A stretch of DNA of 53,788 bases from Geobacter sp. OR-1. GTDB taxonomy: Bacteria > Desulfobacterota > Desulfuromonadia > Geobacterales > DSM-12255. The stretch lies in the NCBI RefSeq assembly GCF_000813145.1, contig NZ_BAZF01000025.1, positions 1 through 53,788 on the forward strand, given 5' to 3'. Position numbers and translations under genes: made by a program. The notes under the pieces were generated by a model that worked only from the letters and a program-made list of their open reading frames with translations, did not search any database and had not been told where the DNA came from. Numbering within the stretch: the first letter of the stretch is position 1; each line of letters opens with the position of its first letter. Shown here one piece after another: positions 15,271 to 23,953 of this stretch.

Positions 15271-16704
15271 CTAAGCCGAGGCTTCCATCTGCCTGAGCAG
15301 TACCACCCGGTACGAGGCGAAGGTCTTCCTGCTCAGGCATCCCCAGAACACCCCGCTGCCATAGGCAAGATGCTCCAGGGCATAGATCGCGATAAAGGCT
15401 GGAAACGGCTGGTCCGGCTGCCGCACCGAGTAATCGACCCGGCCCGCGCACGCCAACGCCGCAGCAAACAGCAGCCAGAGCATCGGGAAAAATAAGGCAG
15501 CGGCAATGATCATCAGCGAGTAGTAACGAACCAGGTGAAAGCAGAGGTAATAAACCAGGCTCCCCAGCGCCCGCAGCCGGCCGGCAAACAGTTCCGTCAG
15601 GCCGACCGGAACATTGCGTCTAACCAGCCGCGCCTTGACAACGGTTACATCAAGCGCCAGCACGCAAAAGGCAAGGAGCAGGCTCCACCCGCCGGTGAAC
15701 GGCGTTGCCAGGCCGAGTGCCAGCAACAGTGCCAGCAGCGGCGGTATGACCATCCGCTTGCGCCGTTGCGGATGAAGGCGCTGCAGGGTTCCTTCCGAGG
15801 TGCCATAGTCAAACCGGCGCGACATGAAAGAGCGCACCGAGCTGCGGTGTTCATGGTAAATCCGGCCGGCCGGGAGATAACCGATAGTCCACCCCTGGTC
15901 GCGCAGCCGCCAGGTCAGATCAACATCCTCGCCGACATGCATCTCGTCCCGGAAACCGCCGACAGCGTTGAACAGCCCCCGCCGGACCAGGAGATTGCAG
16001 CTCGGCAGATAGAAGGTGTCGTCGCCGCTGCTGCCGGTCCTCTCCCTGCTCCCAAGTGAGAGGCTGGACATAACGCTTTCGTACCTGTCCACGGCCGATT
16101 CACGGCACATGCCGTCAACATAACCGCCAACCGCGGCCAGCCGCGGATCGCTGAATGCCGGAATAAGCTCGCTGAGCCACCCCGGCGATGCCGTACAGTC
16201 TGAATCTATGAATGCCAGGATCTCACCGGTGGCCGCCCGGGCGCCGACATTGCGTGCCGCTGCCGGCCCTCTGCCGGTCCCGCCCGACGGGACAACCTTT
16301 GCTCCGTATAACTGTGCCAATACCGGGCTGAGATCCGTGCTGCCATCATCCACCACGATGACCTGGAGCCGTTCCTTCGGGTATTTGATCCGGTTCAGGG
16401 AGGCAAGGCAGCGGGCAAGCTCATCTTCGCGATCCTTTACCGGGATCACGATGCTGACCGCCGGCTGATCCGTCGGTTGTTCACTGCTCTCCCTGAGCCG
16501 CTCGACAAACCCTTTCCCGGCCAACTGTTCCAGCACTTCCTGCTCAGCCAGAGAAACCGGCGTTATCGGTCCGTCCAGGCCGCGGGCAACCAGCTCCCGC
16601 AGGGAGCGGTTCAGCCGGAGAACACAGAGCGGTGTCCTGCTGACAAGCAGATGCTCGCCACCCCGCTCCGCCAACTCCACATGCGGCGCCAGACTGTACA
16701 TCAT
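15271..16704 (-). CDS. mftF: mycofactocin glycosyltransferase MftF
   Basis: A 477-residue family-2 glycosyltransferase with an N-terminal region (residues 1-80) typical of MftF, where a PqqD-like fold is expected. The GT-A domain follows: VSIVIPVKDREDEL, VIVVDDGSTDLSPV, and the metal-binding AFIDSDCTASPGW. GEDVDLTWRLRDQGW is the acceptor/catalytic ED motif. Two or more hydrophobic segments near the C-terminus would anchor it in the membrane. In actinobacteria MftF adds beta-1,4-linked glucose to the mycofactocin precursor. The start overlaps the etfB stop (ATGA). It is the last gene of the mft operon. Confidence 0.9.
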   Translation of the reverse strand: MMYSLAPHVELAERGGEHLLVSRTPLCVLRLNRSLRELVARGLDGPITPVSLAEQEVLEQLAGKGFVERLRESSEQPTDQPAVSIVIPVKDREDELARCLASLNRIKYPKERLQVIVVDDGSTDLSPVLAQLYGAKVVPSGGTGRGPAAARNVGARAATGEILAFIDSDCTASPGWLSELIPAFSDPRLAAVGGYVDGMCRESAVDRYESVMSSLSLGSRERTGSSGDDTFYLPSCNLLVRRGLFNAVGGFRDEMHVGEDVDLTWRLRDQGWTIGYLPAGRIYHEHRSSVRSFMSRRFDYGTSEGTLQRLHPQRRKRMVIPPLLALLLALGLATPFTGGWSLLLAFCVLALDVTVVKARLVRRNVPVGLTELFAGRLRALGSLVYYLCFHLVRYYSLMIIAAALFFPMLWLLFAAALACAGRVDYSVRQPDQPFPAFIAIYALEHLAYGSGVFWGCLSRKTFASYRVVLLRQMEASA

Positions 16705-17582
16705 GGGGCTATCCCCTCTTCCTGCAGGACCTGCCAGATTCCTGCGCTAAGCTCATCGGCTGACCCGGTCCGCAGTTTCCCCTCCCTGGCCTTGATCCCG
16801 CCGGAAAGCAGCGACAGTATCCGCTCGAAGGTCGGCAGCTGCGCATCCGGGGTAACCACCCGCACCGGATCGAGCCGAGGTACGCCGAATTCGGCCAGCG
16901 TCAGATAGGCCCCGGTTGCCCCCACTTCCCAGAACGGCAGCCCCAGGTCGGCCAGGCGCCATTTCTCCACCGGCGCCCTGACTGCGGCGGCAACGGCATC
17001 CACGGTCGGATAGCGGGACACTGCAACCTCTTCGAACAGCACGGCGCAGGGAAACGGCGCCGTTACTTCCTGTCGTCCGCCACGGTCTACCTTGCGCAGG
17101 GCCGCGACACTGTTTTTATTTAACCGCAGATCCGTGACCGCTGCCAGGCAGGGGATCGCTTCCATTGCCGCAGCCAGGGCCGGTGCCGGGTCGTCGCCGC
17201 GGTCCAGAAGGCGGCTGCCGGTAAAGAGCAGTTTCGGAGCCAGGATATGGACAATACGGGCCAGAACCCTGGCATCGGCCACTGCATCGCTCCCGTCGAG
17301 CCCGTGGTCCCAGAACCTGATGCAGCGGTCAGCGCCCATGGAGGCAGCAAGGCGCAGCAGGTCGTCAAGTCGTTCCGGCCCGATGGCAAGGGCGGTTACG
17401 CTGGCGCCGAGGCTCTCTTTCAGCCGGATCGCCTCTTCCAGGGCCGAAAGATCAGCCGGATTGGCAATCTGCCGCAACCCGCGGTCGCTGATCCCGGCCC
17501 CGCGGGTAATGGCCTTGGCAGGCGGGCGCGGGTCGGAGCATTCGCGGAGGAGAACCAGAATATTCAGGTCTTGATATGGCAT
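16701..17582 (-). CDS. electron transfer flavoprotein beta-subunit-like protein, mycofactocin-linked
   Basis: A 293-residue EtfB-type protein. It has the N-terminal NILVLLRECSDPRPPA start, the region NPADLSALEEAIRLKESLGASV characteristic of EtfB, and ARVLARIVHILAPKLLFTGSR. It pairs with the EtfA-like product of 19175-20178 to carry electrons as FAD semiquinone/hydroquinone. GGAG precedes the ATG. The order etfA-fixC-fixX-etfB in one overlapping operon says that its partner is the FixC-type oxidoreductase beside it, as in nitrogen-fixing FixABCX. Confidence 0.88.
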   Translation of the reverse strand: MPYQDLNILVLLRECSDPRPPAKAITRGAGISDRGLRQIANPADLSALEEAIRLKESLGASVTALAIGPERLDDLLRLAASMGADRCIRFWDHGLDGSDAVADARVLARIVHILAPKLLFTGSRLLDRGDDPAPALAAAMEAIPCLAAVTDLRLNKNSVAALRKVDRGGRQEVTAPFPCAVLFEEVAVSRYPTVDAVAAAVRAPVEKWRLADLGLPFWEVGATGAYLTLAEFGVPRLDPVRVVTPDAQLPTFERILSLLSGGIKAREGKLRTGSADELSAGIWQVLQEEGIAP

Positions 17583-17604
17583 GGATATATCTCCAGAAAA
17601 TTAT

Positions 17605-17883
17605 TTACGTCATCCGGAAGGCTACGCCGAAGCCGCCGCGTGGATAACGCCAGCGGGTAAAGGCATTGCGCCGGCAGACCACGTAACAGGTGCCGCATTC
17701 CAGGCAGCCGTCGTACACAAAGGTCATCTTCTGCTCTGCCTCGGACCAGGTGTAGCACCGCGCCGGGCAGCAGTTGGTGCAGCCGCGCACGTCGCAGCCG
17801 GCACAGACCTTGTCGTCCAGGACGATGTGCGGCTCACGGTCGATGGTAAAGCTGGTAAAATCGAAAATCTCGTCTATGTTCAC
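17605..17883 (-). CDS. FixX-like ferredoxin
   Basis: A 92-residue ferredoxin-like protein. The cysteines in VCAGCDVRGCTNCCPARCY and in GCLECGTCYVVCRR give the FixX-type arrangement for a [4Fe-4S] cluster. FixX proteins are the iron-sulfur subunit of ETF:quinone oxidoreductase-type complexes and relay electrons between FixC flavin and quinone. The start overlaps the fixC stop by 4 bp. Confidence 0.9.
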   Translation of the reverse strand: MNIDEIFDFTSFTIDREPHIVLDDKVCAGCDVRGCTNCCPARCYTWSEAEQKMTFVYDGCLECGTCYVVCRRNAFTRWRYPRGGFGVAFRMT

Positions 17884-19178
17884 AGTGCCCTCCAGGCGGT
17901 CAGGAGGTCGGAAAAGACATTCTTCAACCCGACCTTTGCCTTTGCCTCCCGCAGTATCAGCTTTGGGATGCTTGTTTTCGGGGTGCCGTCGATCCGGTAG
18001 ATATGCTCCATCATGCTGCAGACCAGCTCCGGGTATTCGTTGTAGATCCGGTCGATATGGAGCATCTTCGGCGCATTCCTGAACCCTTTCAGGTCCTTCA
18101 TCACCCAGCTCAGATCGAGCCGATCCTTGTACTGTTTCAACGACTGCCGGGAAAAATCGTTGCGCTCATGGGCTTCGATCGCGGTCTTGGCGGCGAGGAT
18201 CCCGGAATGCGAGGCGAGGTTGATCCCCTCCAGGTTGACGCCGGTGGCGTTGCATAGCGCCGCTGCGTCGCCGGCCACCATGATGCCGTCGCCGTACAGT
18301 TCGGGGATCATGGCGTAGCCGCCTTCGGGGATGACATGGGCCGAATACTCCATCAGCCGCCCGCCATTGAGAAGCTTGGTGAACTGCGGCTGCTCCAGGA
18401 AGGCGTTCAGCAGGTCGTATGGGGTCTTGCCGCTGGCGCGCAGACTGCTGATATGGACCACGATCCCCACCGACACCGTGTCGTAGTTGGTGTACAGGAA
18501 GCCGCCCCCCCGGACGCCGCCGGTGCAGCCGACATATTCATTGGCAAACCCCTGGTCCCGAACCAGTCCGAACCGGTCGTCGATGACCTCTTTCGGCATG
18601 TCGAACAGCGCCTTCACACCGACCGCCATCTGGTCCGGGTTGAAACCGGGGCGACGCAGTCCGGCCTTGAGCGCGGTAAAGGAGAGCACGCCGTCTGCTG
18701 CCACCACTATCGGCGCGGACAGCTTACCCTGACGGCCGACAATGGTGACACCGTTGACCCGGCCGTTCTTCAGCACCACATCTTCCACCGTGGAGCGGTT
18801 GATGAGTGTTGCGCCCGCGTTGACCGCTTCTTCGGCCAGCCAGCGGTCGAACTTGGGACGAAAGACCGTGTAACCGTTGTACGGGGTCCGATCGAAGCTT
18901 GCGGTTTCATGCTGCACATGGAAACTCGCCGCATCGGTCATGAAGGTGGTACCCTTCTTGGCGATATGCCGCTCCAGCGGCGCCCGCTCCCAGAAGTCGG
19001 GGAACACCTCCTCGATGGAGGTCATCCGGTGCAGCAGGCCGCCGAACATGTTTTTCTCGCCGGGGAAATTGCCCCGTTCCACCAGCGCCACATCCAGGCC
19101 GGCACGGGCCATGGTCAGGGCCGCGGACGAACCTGCCGGACCGGCGCCGACGACTATTGCCTGAAATTCCTTGCTCAT
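17880..19178 (-). CDS. FixC-like FAD oxidoreductase (ETF:quinone oxidoreductase family)
   Basis: A 432-residue flavoprotein with an N-terminal FAD-binding Rossmann motif (IVVGAGPAGSSAALTMARAG, then VALVERGNFPGEKNMFGG) and the second FAD motif GDGIMVAGDAAALCNATG. This is the FixC/geranylgeranyl-reductase class. FixC proteins accept electrons from ETF and pass them to membrane quinone with FixX. The start overlaps the etfA stop and the end overlaps fixX. The gene set implies a dedicated route from the mycofactocin oxidoreductases to the menaquinone pool. Confidence 0.9.
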   Translation of the reverse strand: MSKEFQAIVVGAGPAGSSAALTMARAGLDVALVERGNFPGEKNMFGGLLHRMTSIEEVFPDFWERAPLERHIAKKGTTFMTDAASFHVQHETASFDRTPYNGYTVFRPKFDRWLAEEAVNAGATLINRSTVEDVVLKNGRVNGVTIVGRQGKLSAPIVVAADGVLSFTALKAGLRRPGFNPDQMAVGVKALFDMPKEVIDDRFGLVRDQGFANEYVGCTGGVRGGGFLYTNYDTVSVGIVVHISSLRASGKTPYDLLNAFLEQPQFTKLLNGGRLMEYSAHVIPEGGYAMIPELYGDGIMVAGDAAALCNATGVNLEGINLASHSGILAAKTAIEAHERNDFSRQSLKQYKDRLDLSWVMKDLKGFRNAPKMLHIDRIYNEYPELVCSMMEHIYRIDGTPKTSIPKLILREAKAKVGLKNVFSDLLTAWRAL

Positions 19179-20178
19179 GCCGCACCTCCGCAGGCTTGCC
19201 GGGCTTTGTCCAGCAGGCGCGGTATTACTTCACGCAGGTCTGCCACGAACCCTTCGTCAGAATTGGGAAAAATCGGGGCCTTGGGATCGCTGTTGACCGC
19301 CACTATCCTTTTGGCGTCCTTGATACCACCCACATGGTGCATGGAGCCGGAAATGCCGAGCGCCAGGTAGAGCCGCGGGGTGACGGTGCGGCCGGTCTGA
19401 CCGACCATCCGCTCGAAACCGGTCCACCCCAAGTCGAAGACCGGCCTGGTAACGCCGAACGAGACATTCAGCAGCTTGCACAACTCCATAAGCTTGCCGA
19501 AGGTGGCCGGATCGCACCCCTTGCCGGCGCTGAAGATCACCTCCGCGTCGGTCAGGTCTACGGTTTGGGGATCGGGCGGTATCCGGGAAACGACGGTGGC
19601 AACGCTATCGTCCGCCTTCGGAGCAGGTTGCCAGGCAGTCACCTGCGGCGTGCTCGGCTTGATTGACGGGAGCAGCACCTGGCTCAACAAGCGCACCGGC
19701 ACGGTGATGATCAACGGCCGGCTACCATCCCATACCCGGCTTTCCGCAAGCCGGCCACCCAAGGCCGACCGGGAGAGCTGCAGATTGCCGTTCACCCTGC
19801 GGGCCGTGGTCACCTCGGTCAGGAGCGCCGCATCGAGCGCCGCGGCCAGCACCGGCGCCAAAGTAGTGCCCAGATCGTTATGGGGGAGCAACACCAGGGT
19901 GGCGCTCCCGGAGGTAATCTGCTGCGCCAGCACCCGCCCGAGACGGGCCGGGGTGTCGAGCAACTTAGTCCCGTTTTCCAGGTGGCTGATTGTCGGTGTA
20001 CCGTAAGATGCAAAGCCGGCCAGGGTTTCCCCCTCGGGTGGAAGCAGGGTCGCGCCCCCCAGGCCATTTCCGTAAAGACCGCCAGTCGCGAGGCATAGGA
20101 GAGAAGCCCCCGGCCGGTCTCTTCCAGCTGACCTTCAGGCAGATCGACAAAAGCGAGGATTTGTCCGCTCGTCCCCAT
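19175..20178 (-). pseudogene. electron transfer flavoprotein alpha-subunit-like gene with an apparent frameshift
   Basis: The reading frame opens at 20178 with MGTSGQILAFVDLPEGQLEE, a normal EtfA start, and overlaps the OYE stop (TGATG). At a run of six C on the plus strand (20055-20060; six G in the gene) the EtfA-like sequence moves to another frame. It continues as GGATLLPPEGETLAG, then YGTPTISHLENGTKLLDT, and on to a complete C-terminal FAD domain (FSAGKGCDPATF, then YLALGISGSMHHVGGI). A seventh G would restore one frame of about 334 codons with the join EMAWGGATLL. Either the genome has a one-base deletion or the sequence has a homopolymer error. The intact neighbours favour an error or a very recent mutation. 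Confidence 0.85.
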
Positions 20179-22139
20179 CAGATCTCCCTCCCGATCTTGT
20201 GCCCTTCCCAGATTGCCATATCGACCTTGCGCGGGGCCACTGCGTCGCCAACCCGGTACAGCTCCTGCACCTTGCCTTTCAGGCTCTGGTACAGGGCGTC
20301 GTCAACCCGCTGGCCCATGGCCAGGACCACGGAATCAAACGGCCCCCACTCGTCCCAGGCATTGGAATAGACGTTGAATCCCTTGATGGTCTTGGCACCT
20401 GCTTCGCCCCCTACCTCCATCACCGCGATATCCGGGGTGAAGGTGACCCCTTTCTGCAGCAACCGCTGCCGAGTCAGATAGAGGTCCTGGGTCGGACCGA
20501 GCTCGGCGCCGATGAACAGGCTGGCGGTGATCATGTGCACCTTTTTCCCATGTATTGCCAGGTACTCGGCAGTGGCTGTGGCCCGCTGGTGGCCGTCGTA
20601 ATCGATGAGGCAGACGTTCTGTCCTAGCTCCGCCTGATTGTTCAGCACCTGCCAGACATTGAAGATCGCCGGCCCCTCGGCGCCGGGCACCGGCTGTTCC
20701 TTGGGGATACTGCCGGTGGCCACGATCACCACGTCCGGCTTTTCCGCCAGCAGCTGCTCGGCAGTCACCTCGACCCCCAGTTTCACCTTGGCGCCCGCCT
20801 TGTCCACCTGGTCTTTTTCGTTCCGGATGATGACGCCGAACTCGTCGCGCCCCGAACCTTTCATGGCGGTCAGCACCTGGCCGCCGAGCGTTTCGTTCCG
20901 GTCGAAGAGGGTCACGTCGTGACCCCGCCGGCCGGCCATCTTGGCGGCCCACATGCCGCCCGGCCCGCCGCCGACAACTGCGACCTTTTTCCGTACTGCG
21001 GCTTTGGTCAGTGTCCCTTCGCCCCACTCCTTCTCGCGCCCCACTGCCGGGTTCTGCACGCAGCCGAGCAGCTTGTTCATGCCGATCCGGCCGATGCACC
21101 CCTGATTGCAGGCGATGCAGTAACGGATATCGTCCATCCGCCCCTCGAACGCCTTCTTGGGCAGGAACGGGTCGCAGATCAGCCCCCGGCACATGCCGAT
21201 CATGTCGGCCTGGCCGTTGGCCAGCACCTTCTCGGCCATGACCGGGTCGTTGATCCGGCCGGTACAGAAGACCGGCAGCTTGATCTTCTCGCGAATACCC
21301 GCAGCAAGCGGGATGGTGTAGCCGAGCGGAGTATGCATCGAGCCTTCCACCAGGTAAAGGTTGTAGAAGGTCGCAATGGAGAGGTCCATGAAATCGATCA
21401 GGCCGGAAGCCTCGAAACGGGCGCAGATCTCCTGGACCTGGCCGAGGTCGAGGCCGCCCGGAATCATTTCGTCGGCGCACATCCGGATGCCGATGGTGCA
21501 GTCGTTCCCCACCGCTTTGCGCACTGCTGCGATGAACTTGAGCGGCGCCCGCATCCGGTTTTCCAGGCTTCCGCCGTACTCGTCGGTCCGGAAGTTGGTG
21601 AGCGGCGACAGGAACTGGCGGGCCAGGCTGGAGTGGCCGAACTGGAGTTCGATACCGTCAAAGCCCCCTTCGCGCACATGGATGGCGCTCTTGGCAAAGT
21701 AGCGGGCCACTTCCTCGATATCCTCCGGCTCCATCGCCTTCGGCGTCTCGCGGAACAGGACGTCAGGCATCGGGCTCGGCGCCCAGACCGGCAGCCTCGA
21801 TATGGAGCCGTCACCCTGCTGACCGTTGTGATTCAGCTGGGCAAAGATCTTGGCGTCGTACTGATGCACATAGTCGGTGATCTTCTTGAAACCGGGGATC
21901 ACCTCCGGATGGTAGACGTCGATCAGCTTCTCGTAGGACATGTCGGTCGGGTGAACGCTCATCTCTTCGGTAATGATCAGACCGGCCCCGCCTTTGGCGC
22001 GCTCGCCCCAGTAGTACATCTGCCGCTCGCTGGGGAGATTGCCGACCGCCAGGTTGGTCAGATGCGGCTGGAAGGAGATCCGGTTCTTCACTTCGACCGT
22101 CCCCAGCTTTAGGGGGGAGAACAGATACGGGAACATCAT
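20178..22139 (-). CDS. FadH/OYE-family FMN/FAD oxidoreductase, mycofactocin-associated
   Basis: A 653-residue protein with an N-terminal old-yellow-enzyme TIM barrel (FSPLKLGTVEVKNRISF, AQLNHNGQQGDG, IELQFGHSSLARQFLSPLTN). A [4Fe-4S] site follows (CIACNQGCIGRIG and a fourth Cys in LLGCVQNP), then an FAD/NAD(P)H domain (VAVVGGGPGGMWAAKMA). This is the architecture of 2,4-dienoyl-CoA reductase FadH. A subfamily of such enzymes is known to co-occur with mycofactocin genes. AAGGAG supports the start at 22139; an upstream in-frame Met at 22172 adds 11 residues. It probably moves hydride between mycofactocin and a flavin/ETF partner. Substrate unproven. Confidence 0.88.
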   Translation of the reverse strand: MMFPYLFSPLKLGTVEVKNRISFQPHLTNLAVGNLPSERQMYYWGERAKGGAGLIITEEMSVHPTDMSYEKLIDVYHPEVIPGFKKITDYVHQYDAKIFAQLNHNGQQGDGSISRLPVWAPSPMPDVLFRETPKAMEPEDIEEVARYFAKSAIHVREGGFDGIELQFGHSSLARQFLSPLTNFRTDEYGGSLENRMRAPLKFIAAVRKAVGNDCTIGIRMCADEMIPGGLDLGQVQEICARFEASGLIDFMDLSIATFYNLYLVEGSMHTPLGYTIPLAAGIREKIKLPVFCTGRINDPVMAEKVLANGQADMIGMCRGLICDPFLPKKAFEGRMDDIRYCIACNQGCIGRIGMNKLLGCVQNPAVGREKEWGEGTLTKAAVRKKVAVVGGGPGGMWAAKMAGRRGHDVTLFDRNETLGGQVLTAMKGSGRDEFGVIIRNEKDQVDKAGAKVKLGVEVTAEQLLAEKPDVVIVATGSIPKEQPVPGAEGPAIFNVWQVLNNQAELGQNVCLIDYDGHQRATATAEYLAIHGKKVHMITASLFIGAELGPTQDLYLTRQRLLQKGVTFTPDIAVMEVGGEAGAKTIKGFNVYSNAWDEWGPFDSVVLAMGQRVDDALYQSLKGKVQELYRVGDAVAPRKVDMAIWEGHKIGREI

Positions 22140-22174
22140 GGTTGTGACTCCTTGAGGATGTTGATGATGCATCG

Positions 22175-22204
22175 TGTAAGGGCGGTTCGCGAACCGCCCT
22201 TACA
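22175..22204. repeat. 30-bp perfect palindrome (REP-like)
   Basis: The arms TGTAAGGGCGGTTCG and CGAACCGCCCTTACA are exact reverse complements with no loop. It lies between mftC and the OYE gene inside the operon. A related element, with the same TTCGCGAA core and GTA/TAC ends, is at 53267-53294. Confidence 0.85.
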
Positions 22205-22207
22205 AAA

Positions 22208-23251
22208 TCACGCGGCCTTGGCCGTCTTATTACTGTCGGCGATCGAGGTCACGCAGCGCTCCAGGCACTCCGGGTCTCCGCCGTTGATGTCGTTTTTCAG
22301 ATGCCAGGCCACTGCCGGGCAACCGCCGTGGCACTGGTCGAAGCGATTGCACGCTTCGCAGGAATGGATGCGAAGGGAACGAAACGATTCGTAGATCTCA
22401 GAATTGTCCCAAATCTCCCGGAAACTCTGTTCGCGCAGCGATCCGGCCTTGAACCGGTCGGTCTGCAGGAATGCGCATGGGTACATGTTGCCGGTGGGGC
22501 CGACGCAGCAGGTAAGCTTGGCCGCGCCGCACAGATTCAGGCCCAGCCCCTGTCGCTCCTGGCTGGTCAGGGAGAAGAAGCTGTCGCCGGTACGGACATC
22601 GCCGCTCTTGGCGAGCCAGTCGGAAAAGGCCAGCAACTGAGCAGGTGTCGGCCGCAACGTCTCCCAGTTGTCCGCGCCCCGGCCCGAGGGACGGAAGCGG
22701 CTGACACGGAGCGATACGCCGAGCGATTGCGCCAGTTCGTGCATGGCCGGTATTTCGTCGGCATTCTGGCCGGTAAGCACGGTATTGATACTGGTCGGGA
22801 TAATTGAGGCAGCCAGCAGCTTGACCGCAGCGATCGCCTTGTCAAAGACGCCGTGGCCGCGAATGGCGTCGCAGGTCTCTCGCCTGGCGCCGTCCATGCT
22901 CACCTGGATCGCCACCAGCCGGCTCGCGGCCAGCCTGGCAACCCGCTCCGCATCGAGCATGGTGCCGTTGGTCGAGATGCAGGTCATGATGCCGCGGCTG
23001 TGGCAGGCGGCCAGGATCTCTTCGAAATCGGGGCGCATGAACGGCTCGCCGCCGCCGAAGTTGATCTGGAACACCCGCGACTGATGGAGCTGTTCCACCA
23101 GGTCGAGCGCCTCGGCCGTGGTCATCTCCCCCTTGGCCGGTTCCCCGGAGGATGAGAGACAATGGCTGCAGCGAAGGTTACAGGCCAGCGACACTTCCCA
23201 GGTCAGGTTTACCGGGGCCGAGAGCCCCTGCTCGACGTATTTATTGCTCAC
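22208..23251 (-). CDS. mftC: mycofactocin radical SAM maturase MftC
   Basis: A 347-residue radical SAM/SPASM enzyme. The SAM-cluster motif is CNLRCSHC (about residues 24-31), followed by FGGGEPFMRPDF. The C-terminal auxiliary-cluster cysteines are in NLCGAAKLTCCVGPTGNMYP and SCEACNRFDQCHGGCPA. MftC oxidatively decarboxylates the C-terminal Tyr of MftA and then crosslinks it to the preceding Val. The GTG start lies 11 bp inside mftB. Identity is supported jointly by sequence style and by the mftA and mftB genes just upstream. Confidence 0.95.
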   Translation of the reverse strand: MSNKYVEQGLSAPVNLTWEVSLACNLRCSHCLSSSGEPAKGEMTTAEALDLVEQLHQSRVFQINFGGGEPFMRPDFEEILAACHSRGIMTCISTNGTMLDAERVARLAASRLVAIQVSMDGARRETCDAIRGHGVFDKAIAAVKLLAASIIPTSINTVLTGQNADEIPAMHELAQSLGVSLRVSRFRPSGRGADNWETLRPTPAQLLAFSDWLAKSGDVRTGDSFFSLTSQERQGLGLNLCGAAKLTCCVGPTGNMYPCAFLQTDRFKAGSLREQSFREIWDNSEIYESFRSLRIHSCEACNRFDQCHGGCPAVAWHLKNDINGGDPECLERCVTSIADSNKTAKAA

Positions 23252-23495
23252 GGAGAAACCCCTTTTCCAGCAGTTGGTTGATAAATTTGCCCAGAGCCTG
23301 TTGCTGTCCGGTAGTCAGGCCAGCGGGAAACTCGTCCCGGCCGCGCCGGACCGAGTAGAAATCGGACGGCAGCAGGTTGCCGGTTTCGGCAAAGAGAAGT
23401 CTCGGCCCCCTGGAATCGTAAAACAGGAGACCGAACCCCTCTTGCCGGACACGGCAGGCAGGGTGCATCTGAATTCCGGCACCTGCCGCCGCCAT
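23241..23495 (-). CDS. mftB: mycofactocin peptide chaperone MftB
   Basis: An 84-residue PqqD-like RiPP recognition protein (GFGLLFYDSRGPRLLFAETG, then FINQLLEKGFL). MftB binds the MftA peptide and presents it to MftC. The length suits the family. It starts one base after the mftA stop codon and overlaps mftC at its 3' end. Confidence 0.9.
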   Translation of the reverse strand: MAAAGAGIQMHPACRVRQEGFGLLFYDSRGPRLLFAETGNLLPSDFYSVRRGRDEFPAGLTTGQQQALGKFINQLLEKGFLREQ

Positions 23496-23496
23496 C

Positions 23497-23604
23497 TTAG
23501 TAAACCCCGCAGATGCCGTCGATGGCGAGCTCTTCGACCTGAATCTCTTCCAGAATGCGCGGCTCCTCGGTGCAGGTTTCGACTACGTTGTTTTCAGTTT
23601 CCAT
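23497..23604 (-). CDS. mftA: mycofactocin precursor peptide MftA
   Basis: A 35-residue peptide, acidic in the leader, that ends in the invariant mycofactocin core IDGICGVY. The C-terminal Val-Tyr is what MftC modifies and what becomes the redox-active cofactor. AAGGAG lies nine bases upstream. It is the first gene of the operon, 62 bp after a sigma54 promoter. Known actinobacterial cores read IDGMCGVY, so Met-to-Ile is the only change in this octapeptide. I am confident of the identity because mftB, mftC and mftF follow. Confidence 0.95.
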   Translation of the reverse strand: METENNVVETCTEEPRILEEIQVEELAIDGICGVY

Positions 23605-23953
23605 GTTCTTCTCCTTTTCGATAGTTGTGCAGCTCTCTGCCGCACTGTTTGTTTACACGGTATTTTGCAACCCAAGTGCCAAATAATAAAACGCTGATTT
23701 ATCGTTTAATTACATCACCTTGGCAAATGCATAACGTCCGGGTAATATTTCGACTGTGGCGTTTTTGGACATATTTCCTGAATGGCTAACCTCAACACCA
23801 AGGCTCGTTTGAGGAATTTCTCCCCAACGGGTAATTTCACCACATAACAATAAACCCCTGTTCTGCAATTTTGCATACAATGTCCACAACGGAACGAAAG
23901 CTGCATTACCATCACATTACGATTGAGATTGAGAACCCCTGAAAGGACTGGCC
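23605..23953. other. 349-bp divergent regulatory region of the mft operon
   Basis: It contains no gene. It holds the sigma54 promoter at 23666-23682 and, about 190-200 bp upstream of it, GCATACAATGTCCACAA (23873-23889), which resembles motifs before the alcohol dehydrogenase and porin promoters. The remaining sequence is AT-rich and could be an activator-binding and bending region. Confidence 0.6.
23666..23682 (-). promoter_or_regulatory. sigma54 (-24/-12) promoter of the mycofactocin operon
   Basis: The minus strand reads TTGGCACTTGGGTTGCA. That is TGGCAC, five bases, then TTGCA, with the invariant GG and GC exactly 12 bp apart: a full match to the RpoN consensus. It lies 62 bp before the mftA start. 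Transcription from it should need an NtrC-type activator such as the one encoded at 42036-43409. Confidence 0.9.
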
